Source: Paenibacillus sp. NAIST15-1 (GTDB lineage: Bacteria > Bacillota > Bacilli > Paenibacillales > Paenibacillaceae). Taken from it: a stretch of 64,000 nucleotides of DNA. The DNA lies in NCBI RefSeq assembly GCF_001894745.1, contig NZ_BBYF01000001.1, positions 124,001 through 188,000 on the forward strand, in the 5' to 3' direction. Positions 18,153 through 26,188 of this stretch are shown in pieces. Numbering within the stretch: the first letter of the stretch is position 1; each line of letters begins with the position of its first letter. The notes below the pieces were generated by a model. That model was not told where the DNA came from. It did no database searches and worked only from the letters and a program-made list of their open reading frames with translations. Both the position numbers and the translations under genes were made by a program.

Positions 18153-18220
18153 ACTTGCACTTACACTTGCACTTACACTTGCACTTACACTTGCACTTAC
18201 ACGTTCACTTGCATTTACAC
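18153..18220. repeat. 12-bp tandem repeat
   Basis: Four perfect, contiguous copies of ACTTGCACTTAC (18153-18200), then about 20 bases of a degenerate copy. Each 12-mer is itself two near-identical 6-mers. It lies between a terminator and the ribosome site of the deacylase gene, in the 5' untranslated or promoter region. Confidence 0.95.
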
Positions 18221-18252
18221 GAGCTCTTTTTCTTTTGAATGGAGGAACATAG

Positions 18253-18765
18253 ATGAATGCGAATAAGGAATATCTAGAAAATCCGGAACCACCACAGTCA
18301 ACAGATGAATATGATAACAAGCTTATTTCCTATCTCCGCGCGAATCAAATGGCTGCGGAACATCTGCGTCTACATACACTGTGCCATTCCGTTGAGGATG
18401 CTGCTCAAGCGGTGCAAGCCGATAAAGCTGATTTTGTTAAAAATGTCTGCATGATCGATGGTGAAGGTCACTTACTTGTAGCCATCGTCAAGGGCGAAGA
18501 CCGCGCAAGCACCAGCAGAGTTGGCAAGGCACTGCTTATTCCCCCTCCACGCTTGGCGCTCGAGCAAGAAATGCTTCAGCTAGCCGGATATCCTGCCGGC
18601 GGGATTCCTTCCTTTGGCTTCACAGCCACATTTCTTATCGATCCGAAAGTTCTGGAACAGGAATTCGTATATACAGGCGGGGGCTCCCCCTATTCACTGA
18701 CGCGAATCTCCGTTCAAGAAATGGTGCGTGTCAATCAAGCTATTGTAGCACGAGTACGAAAATAA
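18253..18765 (+). CDS. YbaK/ProX-type aminoacyl-tRNA deacylase
   Basis: 170 residues of the YbaK/EbsC/ProXp fold, a free-standing editing domain that hydrolyses mischarged tRNAs. The strand FVKNVCMIDGEGHLLVAIVKGEDRAST holds the lysine-containing substrate pocket, and GGIPSFGF and YTGGGSPYSLTRI match the Gly-rich loops. The first 30 residues are polar and outside the domain. GGAGGAACATAG precedes the ATG. The tRNA specificity cannot be read from sequence. Its upstream region carries the 12-bp tandem repeat. Confidence 0.85.
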   Translation: MNANKEYLENPEPPQSTDEYDNKLISYLRANQMAAEHLRLHTLCHSVEDAAQAVQADKADFVKNVCMIDGEGHLLVAIVKGEDRASTSRVGKALLIPPPRLALEQEMLQLAGYPAGGIPSFGFTATFLIDPKVLEQEFVYTGGGSPYSLTRISVQEMVRVNQAIVARVRK

Positions 18766-18783
18766 CTGTCCAAATATACAAAT

Positions 18784-18811
18784 AAGCGCCTAGTGACTTC
18801 ACTAAGCGCTT
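18784..18811. terminator. Bidirectional terminator
   Basis: AAGCGC plus TAGTGA pair with TCACTA plus GCGCTT, with one bulge and a tight loop, followed by TTCTCTC. It lies between the converging deacylase and kinase/regulator genes. Confidence 0.7.
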
Positions 18812-18820
18812 TCTCTCATT

Positions 18821-20674
18821 TTATACAAGACGTGCTTGCCGTGCTGCATTCGCGGCGGACATCCGATCGTTTACTCCCATCTTGGCATATAGGCTTGAGA
18901 TATGATTGCGGATCGTTCCTTCGGACAAATAGAGAATCTGAGCAATTTCACGGTATTTCTTTCCTTGCGCCAAATAATAGAGCACCTGCTTCTCACGTTC
19001 AGTTAAGCCGAATGGATCTTCACTGCTTTCTATGCATGGCCCCACACTCCCTGCCGCTTCACTTCGATCCTCAGCGTGATCCATTTGCAATAATTGATCG
19101 GTCATCAATCGTGCGATCGGCTGCGATAGGAGCGTTCCCCCTTGATGTACAAGACGGACGCTGGCAAGCAGCTCCTTCGGATGCATGGACTTTAGCAGAT
19201 ACGCTTCCGCTCCCGCATCAATCGCTTGTACGGCATAATCTGATTCCTCAATCGTTGTCAGCAGAATGATCTTCACATCCGGCCATCGCTCCTTCATCAC
19301 ACGAACAGCAGCCAAGCCATCCATTCGCGGCATTCGAATATCCATGAGCACGACATCAGGATGCTCGCACTCCATATATTCAATCGCTTCCTTCCCATCC
19401 ACCGCTGCACCTATGACATAGACATCATCTTCTTGGCTGAATAAATAGCACAAACTCTCACAAAAGAGCTGCTCATCATCAGCAATGAGCAAGCGGATTG
19501 GCTGATCTCCCTCTATTGGTAACTTACGCGGAACCTTGCATACAATCTCCATGCCGTTCCCCAATGAAGTACGCACCATTAAGCGCCCACCATAAGCATG
19601 CAAGCGATCCTGCATGGATGACAGGCCATAGCCAAAGGTTAGCTTCTCTTTGCCTATTCCATTGTCCCGAATCGATAAGCATACTTCTGTCTCGTCATAG
19701 ATAAGGTTAACCTCGATCGCTGATGCTCTGCCATGACGCACTGCATTTGTAGCGGCTTCCTGCACACAACGCTCTAATACCATACGGTGTGCATAAGGAA
19801 CAGAATAGATGATGCCTTCTGTTTTTATATAACATTTAATTCCAGTTTGATTGCGAAGCGTGTCCAGCAAGTGCTTCAATACCTCATCCAATGTTCGCTC
19901 CCCTTCTTCAGAAGGAGCGATATCATGAATGTGATGTCGTATTTTTTCAAAGCTGCTCCGTGCGTGTACAATCACACTCTCAAGCCTACTTTTTGCTTGT
20001 TCAGGGTCGTCCCCCATAAGAACCTTGACCGATTCCAACCCCATAACAATCGATGCATGTGAATGACCTAATGTATCATGCAATTCGCCAGCTACGCGAT
20101 TGCGCTCCTCCTGAACTGTAAGCCGCTCCACTTGCTCCGCATATTGACGAATAATATTGAATTGATGCTCATTCTCTTGAAGCAGCTGCTTCATTCTTCG
20201 TTGCGAATGCAGAAACACATGAAAGCCAACACCGATCCCGAACAATATGAAATGATTAACAGACGAGTCCAAAGCCTGAAGCCAAGATAACTTACCACTC
20301 CATACACCAATGAAAGGAAAAAGTCCTACAATCGAACCTCCCCACCATACATTCTTCCTTGACGTCATAAATCCAATGAGAAGTGCGGGCAGCACCATAT
20401 TGTCGAGATACACAGGCATCGACAAATGCATGGAAATGTTAATGCCTCCCGACAAAATTATTTCCGAGGCAATAAATTTCGACGGGTGAATGCTGCCAGG
20501 TCTCCAGAACCACAAAGGCAGCGCAGAACACAATATAAACGGTACGATTGTACGTCCGCTATGAACCATATTAAAGTTCGGTGATATGACAATATAAACT
20601 GCCCCTGATACAATCCAGAGAATGTATAAGCCCATTAGTGCTGTGTCGATCCAATGCCATTGTCGTTGCTCCAT
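18821..20674 (-). CDS. Histidine kinase and NarL-type response regulator fused in one protein
   Basis: 617 residues. Residues 1-155 hold about five membrane segments. A short coiled coil leads to a HisKA_3 dimerisation domain with phospho-acceptor H199 (GELHDTLGH), then the ATPase domain (N310; DNGIG near 337; GYGLSSMQDR). At residue 393 a receiver begins (IRLLIADDEQ; D445 in VVLMDIRMPRMDG; K495), followed by a LuxR-type helix-turn-helix (555-615). Such kinases and regulators are normally two genes; here no stop separates them and no ATG opens the receiver, although AGAGGGAG still stands 8 bases before it. The DNA-binding domain would therefore be tethered to the membrane unless cleaved. A sequencing indel is unlikely, because the frame is continuous across the whole junction. 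Confidence 0.88.
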   Translation of the reverse strand: MEQRQWHWIDTALMGLYILWIVSGAVYIVISPNFNMVHSGRTIVPFILCSALPLWFWRPGSIHPSKFIASEIILSGGINISMHLSMPVYLDNMVLPALLIGFMTSRKNVWWGGSIVGLFPFIGVWSGKLSWLQALDSSVNHFILFGIGVGFHVFLHSQRRMKQLLQENEHQFNIIRQYAEQVERLTVQEERNRVAGELHDTLGHSHASIVMGLESVKVLMGDDPEQAKSRLESVIVHARSSFEKIRHHIHDIAPSEEGERTLDEVLKHLLDTLRNQTGIKCYIKTEGIIYSVPYAHRMVLERCVQEAATNAVRHGRASAIEVNLIYDETEVCLSIRDNGIGKEKLTFGYGLSSMQDRLHAYGGRLMVRTSLGNGMEIVCKVPRKLPIEGDQPIRLLIADDEQLFCESLCYLFSQEDDVYVIGAAVDGKEAIEYMECEHPDVVLMDIRMPRMDGLAAVRVMKERWPDVKIILLTTIEESDYAVQAIDAGAEAYLLKSMHPKELLASVRLVHQGGTLLSQPIARLMTDQLLQMDHAEDRSEAAGSVGPCIESSEDPFGLTEREKQVLYYLAQGKKYREIAQILYLSEGTIRNHISSLYAKMGVNDRMSAANAARQARLV

Positions 20675-20863
20675 TCACTTGCCTCTTTCCACGTAATTAA
20701 CATACTTCTCTAATCACTCAGCCAGATATATTTACGGCATTTTCTACATCCAAGATAGATAGGATATTCATATGACAGCATTTCAGATGTTCCTCACTGG
20801 GAGCACCATCCTTATTGTAATATGATAGGCCCATGAAAAAAAGCGAAACCGGAGGAATGCAGC

Positions 20864-21694
20864 ATGTTTTCTAATTTACACAGCCATACAAAAGCACTGA
20901 TTTACACAGCAATCGTCTTCATTCTAGCTATAGGCGTCAGTATCGTTCCGAACACCAATTCCTTACTGTATATGCTGACTCCAACAGCGGCTGCCTTAAT
21001 TATGCTCCTAATAGTTACGAGGGATGGGCGATCGCGTTCCGGTTGGGCCGCGCTTGGATTACGAAAATGCGGGTTCAAATGGTGGCTCCTATGCACCATG
21101 GTTCCAGCTGTTATTGTAGCCCTAAGCTATGGATTCGCCTGGGGAGTTGGTGCCCTAGTCATTGATGTCCCCCCCACCTATGCAGGCTATGATTGGACGG
21201 CCTTCCCGATCGTTGTCGCGATACAATTTGTCAGCGCCGTACTTACGAGCTCACTTGGTGAAGAACTTGGCTGGAGAGGTTATTTGCTTCCGCTTCTTGT
21301 AAACAGCTTGGGAGAGAGAAAGGCGTTATTCGCCACGGGCCTGATTCACGGACTATGGCATATCCCAATTATATTGCTATCTCCCATCTACCACCAAGAT
21401 CAAAATCCGTTTCTCGCATGCTTATTCATCGTCGTATCCTGCCTGTTCCTAGGCCCTGTCATCGGATATATTCGATTGCGTTCATCCAGCGTATGGACAG
21501 CTTCTATATTCCATTCGGCACATAATGTAATGTGGAGTGTTCTGCGCGGCATGGCAGTTCCGACTTCAGGCATTGCTCTATATGTAGCAGGTGACAACAG
21601 CATCGTTGTCATTCTCTGTTATATGCTGCTTACGGTATGGGGCATGAAGCGATTGAGCCACCAAGATGCCGATGTTCGATCCATAAACACATAA
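20864..21694 (+). CDS. CPBP-family intramembrane metalloprotease
   Basis: 276 residues with about eight hydrophobic helices. The CPBP (Abi) motifs are present: EELGWRGYLLP (about residues 134-144), FATGLIHGLWHIP (His pair) and IFHSAHNVMWS. The family includes CAAX-type proteases and bacteriocin self-immunity proteins. GGAGG lies 8 bases before the ATG. It is divergent from the fused kinase/regulator, which might control it; both could respond to membrane-active compounds, but that is inference. Confidence 0.87.
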   Translation: MFSNLHSHTKALIYTAIVFILAIGVSIVPNTNSLLYMLTPTAAALIMLLIVTRDGRSRSGWAALGLRKCGFKWWLLCTMVPAVIVALSYGFAWGVGALVIDVPPTYAGYDWTAFPIVVAIQFVSAVLTSSLGEELGWRGYLLPLLVNSLGERKALFATGLIHGLWHIPIILLSPIYHQDQNPFLACLFIVVSCLFLGPVIGYIRLRSSSVWTASIFHSAHNVMWSVLRGMAVPTSGIALYVAGDNSIVVILCYMLLTVWGMKRLSHQDADVRSINT

Positions 21695-21754
21695 TAAACT
21701 GAACATTGATGTTCCAAGAGAGTAGTAACAAGAGAGTTCGTCTGACAGATAAAT

Positions 21755-21800
21755 AAAGACGCCTCCAAAACCACTGTACTTGTGGGTTGGAAGCGTCTTT
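21755..21800. terminator. Bidirectional terminator
   Basis: AAAGACGC-TCCAAAACCAC pairs with GTGG-TTGGA-GCGTCTTT across a 7-base loop. It lies between the converging CPBP and ArsR genes. Confidence 0.8.
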
Positions 21801-21878
21801 GTTCATGCATGTTCATACCCATGACGAGCTCCGTTCTTCAACTTTGGCCTTTACGAGACCTTTCCTCTGTCTGCCGAA

Positions 21879-22193
21879 CTACGACGTCATATCCTTGGCT
21901 TGGGTCAGGATTACTTGCATTAAACCAGGAAAGCGTGCTTCGAGCTCATCCTTGCGCAAACAGATGAATCGCTGTGTTCCCTCCATTCTAGTTCGAATAA
22001 TGCCTGCTTCGCGCAGTACTTTGAAATGATGGGACATGGTAGACTTGGACAGTGATAAATCGAATCCCCCGCAAGTTTGCTCCGGAATGCTCATCAATTG
22101 CAGCACGATACTCATTCGAATCGGCTCGCTGAGCGCATAGAACACTTGCGAAAGTTCAATATGTTCGATATCGGGATGAAATAATGTTCTCAT
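21879..22193 (-). CDS. ArsR-family winged-helix repressor
   Basis: A 104-residue ArsR-type regulator: ALSEPIRMSIVLQLM opens the domain, the recognition helix is LSKSTMSHHFKVLREAGII, and the wing is RTRMEGTQRFICLR. There is no CxC metal site, so a metal ligand is unlikely; one Cys (in QTCGG) remains as a possible redox sensor. It diverges from an MFS exporter, with a perfect 13-bp inverted repeat between them, which suggests it represses both genes. No ribosome site precedes the ATG, and the predicted transcript start falls almost at the ATG, so it may be leaderless. Confidence 0.87.
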   Translation of the reverse strand: MRTLFHPDIEHIELSQVFYALSEPIRMSIVLQLMSIPEQTCGGFDLSLSKSTMSHHFKVLREAGIIRTRMEGTQRFICLRKDELEARFPGLMQVILTQAKDMTS

Positions 22194-22199
22194 GTCATT

Positions 22200-22228
22200 A
22201 TTGTACCGAAATGATTGACATCATTCAA
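22200..22228 (-). promoter_or_regulatory. Promoter of the ArsR-type gene
   Basis: Minus strand TTGAAT (22228-22223), 17 bases, TACAAT (22205-22200). The start of transcription should fall at about 22193, the ATG itself. Confidence 0.6.
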
Positions 22229-22243
22229 TAGTTCGATTACACT
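22215..22243 (+). promoter_or_regulatory. Promoter of the MFS gene
   Basis: TTGACA (22215-22220), 17-base spacer, TACACT (22238-22243). It runs through the left arm and centre of the inverted repeat, so a bound repressor would block polymerase. Confidence 0.65.
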
Positions 22244-22255
22244 CGAACTATTGAA
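22224..22255. promoter_or_regulatory. Operator: perfect 13-bp inverted repeat
   Basis: TTCAATAGTTCGA, a 6-base spacer (22237-22242), then the exact reverse complement. It overlaps both divergent promoters. The size and place fit an ArsR-family dimer site. Confidence 0.8.
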
Positions 22256-22398
22256 CAAAGGTGCGCACCTTCATATTCAGTGAATCTTACCTATATTCAC
22301 TATCATTTGTAACCTATGAATCATCTCGATTAAGAACGATCCCTTGTGTCCATCATTGCCGCATGAGATCGTGTATTCATTACAGGAGGCCAGTTACA

Positions 22399-23619
22399 AT
22401 GAGCAACACGATGAATCAACCGCATGCCGCATCATCATTCCGTCCTATTATGTCTTTATTCTTTGCCACGATGTTCATCATCGGTACAGATACCTTTATC
22501 GTATCTCCTATGCTGCCAACACTACGAGAAGTTCTGCATATCTCTGTCGAACAATCAGGATGGCTTATTTCTGCTTATGCACTCGGATACGCCCTTTTCG
22601 CCCTAATCGCCGGACCGCTATCCGACAGACTGGATCGCAAGTCTTGTCTCCTCGGAGGGATGCTGGGATTCTCCCTGTTCACAGCACTGTGCGGTTCAAC
22701 AACAAGCTTCACCCTCTTATTCGCCTACCGCGCCTTGGCGGGAATAAGCGCGGCAATCGCCTCGCCGCAAATATGGGCATCCATCCCTCAATTAGTAGCA
22801 CCGCACAAGATCGTCAAAGCGATGGGCGCCGCAACTGCTGGCTTAGCCGTCTCGCAATGTCTCGGCGTACCTCTTGGCAGCCTGCTTGCCGCGAGCAGTT
22901 GGAGACTGCCCTTCTATGCCATCGGAGTAACTGCGCTGCTCATTACCATCATATTGGCGCTAAAGCTCCCTTCTATCCCACCAGCGACGAAACAACGAAG
23001 TTCGCTGAGCTCTCTTGGACGACAATATCGCGCTCTTTTCTCGCGCCGCAGCACCACCTTTGCTTTTCTCGGATATTTTTTATATCAGCTAGGTACTTTT
23101 TCTACCTTCTCCTATCTGGGGAATTGGCTCGCTGATGACTTTTCTCTTACTGTACAGCAAACGGGACTATTCATCCTTGGCTTTGGGATCGGAAATTTAT
23201 TCGGCAGTCTTCTCGTCTCGAGGGTGGAACGCACGCTCGGCATTCGGCGAACTGTTACATATTCACTCCTTGGCATGATTGCGATGTATGTGATCGTCAT
23301 GACCAGCCATCTTATTGCATTCATTAGTATCGCTTATGCGCTGATCGCCTTGTGCGGCGGCATGCTGTTCCCTCTCTTAATGGGAACTCTTCAGAAGGAT
23401 CAGCCGAATGCACGTGGCACCGTATCCGCGCTGGCGAACAGCACGATGTATTTCGCAACGATGCTTGGATCCGTTCTGGCTGGTGTTCTCTATGCACGCG
23501 TCGCGGGGTTTGCTTCCATCGTAGTTGTTACGATGCTGTGCTATACAGCTTCCCTGTTTATCTTCCGCAGCCTGCTGCACAGCCCGCAACCGATCAATAA
23601 TCAGGCGGCGATGCAGTAG
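22399..23619 (+). CDS. MFS efflux transporter (DHA1 type)
   Basis: 406 residues with 12 predicted helices. The motif between helices 2 and 3 reads GPLSDRLDRKSCLLGG, the classical major facilitator signature. The ATG at 22399 follows AGGAGG with a 9-base gap; an open frame upstream to 22261 has no ribosome site and would add a soluble, His/Cys-rich extension. It should export a drug or metabolite by proton antiport; the substrate is unknown. Control by the divergent ArsR-type gene is implied by the shared operator. Confidence 0.88.
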   Translation: MSNTMNQPHAASSFRPIMSLFFATMFIIGTDTFIVSPMLPTLREVLHISVEQSGWLISAYALGYALFALIAGPLSDRLDRKSCLLGGMLGFSLFTALCGSTTSFTLLFAYRALAGISAAIASPQIWASIPQLVAPHKIVKAMGAATAGLAVSQCLGVPLGSLLAASSWRLPFYAIGVTALLITIILALKLPSIPPATKQRSSLSSLGRQYRALFSRRSTTFAFLGYFLYQLGTFSTFSYLGNWLADDFSLTVQQTGLFILGFGIGNLFGSLLVSRVERTLGIRRTVTYSLLGMIAMYVIVMTSHLIAFISIAYALIALCGGMLFPLLMGTLQKDQPNARGTVSALANSTMYFATMLGSVLAGVLYARVAGFASIVVVTMLCYTASLFIFRSLLHSPQPINNQAAMQ

Positions 23620-23786
23620 AAGTAGATTCGGCCTGCCTCCTATTCGGTACTAGTAGCGAGGGCTGATGTAATCTAGGATGAACTACACGGCTATCGTCCA
23701 ACTATTGCATTCTTTCTCTATCTCTGGTTTCATTTGAGCTATAATGTTCAATGACACGAAGACACGATAGGGAGAGATCGTTCATA

Positions 23787-24461
23787 ATGAGTCAACGGCT
23801 ATTATACATAGAAGATGACAAAGAAATCGGAACATGGACCAGCAGTTATTTGCAAGATAAAGGCTATCAGGTAATGTGGCTGCTGTCCGGCGAACATGCA
23901 CTGGTGCATGCACCTGATAGCGATCTGATCATACTTGATGTGATGCTTCCCGGATTGGACGGCTTTACGGTGGGACAGCGTCTGAAACGCGAATATCCGA
24001 GTACGCCCATCTTGCTGCTGTCAGCCCGCACGTCTATTGACGACAAGCTGCAAGGGCTGCAATTCGCCGATGACTACGTAACGAAGCCCTTCCATCCGGA
24101 TGAGCTCGCTGCAAGAGTGGAAGTACTGCTGCGGCGCTTCGAGAAGCAGTCCCCTGCTTCCATCGAATTGAAGCATCTACGTATTTCGCTGCACGATAAT
24201 CACATTGTGCATGCCTTGACCGGTGAAGAAATCACACTTACCGGCAAGCAGCACCATATATTTGCCTTCATGCTGCGTCATGCCAATCAGATCTTAACAA
24301 AGGAACAAATTTATGAGAGCGTCTGGGGTGAACCCTACATGGAGGGCGATAAGACACTCATGGTTCATATTCGACATCTGCGGGAGAAAATCGAGAACGA
24401 TCCAGGCCAGCCGGAAATTATTGAAACGATTCGCGGCATCGGATATCGGGTGAAGCTATGA
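23787..24461 (+). CDS. OmpR-family response regulator
   Basis: 224 residues: receiver domain 1-115 with acidic pocket EDD (8-10), phospho-acceptor Asp in LIILDVMLPGLDG and the conserved Lys in VTKPFHPDE, then a winged-helix DNA-binding domain ending ETIRGIGYRVKL. The ATG at 23787 follows AGGGAGAG; the longer frame to 23751 is less likely. Its stop overlaps the start of the kinase gene by four bases (ATGA). Its probable target is the ABC transporter operon that follows, which carries direct repeats in its promoter. Confidence 0.92.
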   Translation: MSQRLLYIEDDKEIGTWTSSYLQDKGYQVMWLLSGEHALVHAPDSDLIILDVMLPGLDGFTVGQRLKREYPSTPILLLSARTSIDDKLQGLQFADDYVTKPFHPDELAARVEVLLRRFEKQSPASIELKHLRISLHDNHIVHALTGEEITLTGKQHHIFAFMLRHANQILTKEQIYESVWGEPYMEGDKTLMVHIRHLREKIENDPGQPEIIETIRGIGYRVKL

Positions 24462-25843
24462 ATTCCCGTATTCCACTGCGCAAATCACTGCTGATCCGGT
24501 ATTTGACGCTAGTATTTGTCGCGCTCATGATATGGCCGATTATTTTTCCATTAACCTCTACGATTCTCTATTATGTATCTCTCTTGCAGAATGGAGGGGA
24601 ACCCGTCGAGAATCGTTATGCGGTAGCGGCTAAGTTGGAGGAGCGGTGGCACCAAGAAGCTGCTCAATTCAAGCAAGCCGACCGTGCCGCGATTGAACTA
24701 AGACTGCATGAACTGAAGAAGGAGTTCCCGGAGGCCAAATTATTCTGGGTTGATAATAGCGGTACTACACGACTTCAGCTTCCTGTACAGCCCAGCTTGC
24801 CAGCACAATGGAATGCTGGGGACGCCATTACCTTTATGAAGAAGAGCTACGATGGAGATCCGTTCACTGTCGTAGCTTTTATCGGGCAGGATCCGAAGCA
24901 GGGATTCATGGTTATGCAAATTGCTCGAAATTTGATGGTATCAGATAGACAGGGATACAGCACAACACACGCTCTTATCATCATCGCCCTCGTGTTTTTT
25001 CTATTTACAATTGCCTCTTGGTGGTTCTTCTACAGGCTTCGGGGCCGGCTTGTGCGGTTAGGCAAGGCGATGGTTCCCGATAACGCCAATGGCTTGCCTT
25101 CGCCGATTGAGATAACGAAGTGGGATGAAATTGGTCAATTGGAGCATACCTTCAACCAAATGATCAAGCAGCTTACCTCCAGCCGTCAACGGGAACAAGA
25201 GGAAGAAACGCTGCGCAAGGAACTGATCGCTAATTTGTCCCATGATCTTCGAACACCGCTAACTACGATTCGGGGACATGCCCATTCGCTCCAACGAGAG
25301 CCACTGTCTGAGCAAGGTCAACAGTCGCTTGTTCTTATCGATAAGAAGGTCAGTGATTTGGGACAGCTTGTTGATAATTTATTGGCGTACACGCTGCTGT
25401 CTGCTCACAAGTATTCGCTGAAGATGGAAGCAACGGATATGCTGCGGCTTGTCCGAACTTCTGCGGCGAGCTGGTACCCGATTTGGGAGAAAGAAGGCTT
25501 TGAGATTCATATTGAGCTCGCGGAGCAGCCCGTTACTTGGAGGATCGATTCACAGTGGATGACGCGCATCCTCGATAATTTATTTCAAAATATTGTGCGC
25601 CATGCCGCAGAAGGCCGGTATATTGGAATTGCGATTCATGCGCATGGAGAGAAGACTGCAATTGTGATTGAGGATCACGGACCTGGTATGAGCGCTGCGT
25701 CCGCAAGTAGAGGCGTTGGCCTTGGGCTGACAATTGTCGAGTTGATGACCGCAGAAATGCAGCTGCAATGGGAAGTAACGAGCAGTCCAGAAGGAACAAG
25801 GATGAGGATAGAGCCTATGAAGGCAACTAGCGTCCCAAACTAA
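24458..25843 (+). CDS. Membrane sensor histidine kinase
   Basis: 461 residues. Membrane helices at about 12-40 and 171-193 enclose an extracellular loop of some 130 residues. A HAMP-like linker leads to the dimerisation domain with H262 (ANLSHDLRTPLTTIRGH) and an ATPase domain with DNLFQNIVRHA, EDHGPGM and GVGLGLTIV. It should phosphorylate the regulator encoded just upstream. The order regulator, kinase, ABC transporter recalls peptide-antibiotic resistance loci. The large outer loop may sense the signal directly. Confidence 0.92.
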   Translation: MNSRIPLRKSLLIRYLTLVFVALMIWPIIFPLTSTILYYVSLLQNGGEPVENRYAVAAKLEERWHQEAAQFKQADRAAIELRLHELKKEFPEAKLFWVDNSGTTRLQLPVQPSLPAQWNAGDAITFMKKSYDGDPFTVVAFIGQDPKQGFMVMQIARNLMVSDRQGYSTTHALIIIALVFFLFTIASWWFFYRLRGRLVRLGKAMVPDNANGLPSPIEITKWDEIGQLEHTFNQMIKQLTSSRQREQEEETLRKELIANLSHDLRTPLTTIRGHAHSLQREPLSEQGQQSLVLIDKKVSDLGQLVDNLLAYTLLSAHKYSLKMEATDMLRLVRTSAASWYPIWEKEGFEIHIELAEQPVTWRIDSQWMTRILDNLFQNIVRHAAEGRYIGIAIHAHGEKTAIVIEDHGPGMSAASASRGVGLGLTIVELMTAEMQLQWEVTSSPEGTRMRIEPMKATSVPN

Positions 25844-26052
25844 AGGACAAACTAAAGGGAACTCAATGAAATTATGAAATCCAATGAATTCATTGAAATC
25901 AATATACTATAAATTCTATAAACTCAATAAACCTTATGTAACATAAGAATCAATTGAACCCAACTGAATCCAGACCAATATAAATTACTTCCACTGCGGA
26001 AAGCCGAACTAACCGAAAGTATCCTTATGAATAAATGTACATCCCCTACTAC

Positions 26053-26080
26053 GCCCATGGACGTGATCATATTCATGGGC
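26053..26080 (+). terminator. Terminator of the regulator/kinase operon
   Basis: Perfect 7-bp stem GCCCATG/CATGGGC with a 14-base loop, followed by TTCTTTCTCTCC and a T6 run. Confidence 0.65.
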
Positions 26081-26096
26081 TTCTTTCTCTCCTTTT

Positions 26097-26130
26097 TTAA
26101 ACAGATCCTTTCTTAAACAGAATTTAAACA
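26097..26130 (+). promoter_or_regulatory. Direct repeats, probable response-regulator site
   Basis: TTAAACAGA at 26097 and 26113, and TTAAACA again at 26124. The last two are 11 bases apart, one helical turn, as expected for an OmpR-type dimer. They lie 60-90 bases before the transporter ATPase start. Binding by the regulator at 23787-24461 is inferred. Confidence 0.5.
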
Positions 26131-26188
26131 AACAGCCGCCTTTGTTTTAACCTTCGACCTGTATCGTTAACTGACGAGGTGATATACA

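Larger units (their letters stand above)
25844..26188 (+). other. Intergenic region between the kinase gene and the ABC operon
   Basis: About 345 bases. The first 150 are AT-rich with repeated short TCAATGAA/TCAATA-like words and hold no gene. A terminator (26053-26080) and then a set of direct repeats (26097-26130) precede the transporter genes, so these have their own regulated promoter. Confidence 0.6.

Noticed and set aside
18153-18220. Possible CRISPR array
   Set aside because: The repeats are contiguous 12-mers without spacers, and no cas genes are present.
18111-18320. 69-residue minus-strand frame with a repeated Ser-Ala-Ser-Val tract
   Set aside because: The repeated peptide is only the translation of the 12-bp tandem repeat; no start signal, and it overlaps the deacylase gene start.
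22344-23135. 263-residue open frame
   Set aside because: Out-of-frame shadow of the MFS gene at 22399-23619, whose frame has the facilitator motifs and a good ribosome site.
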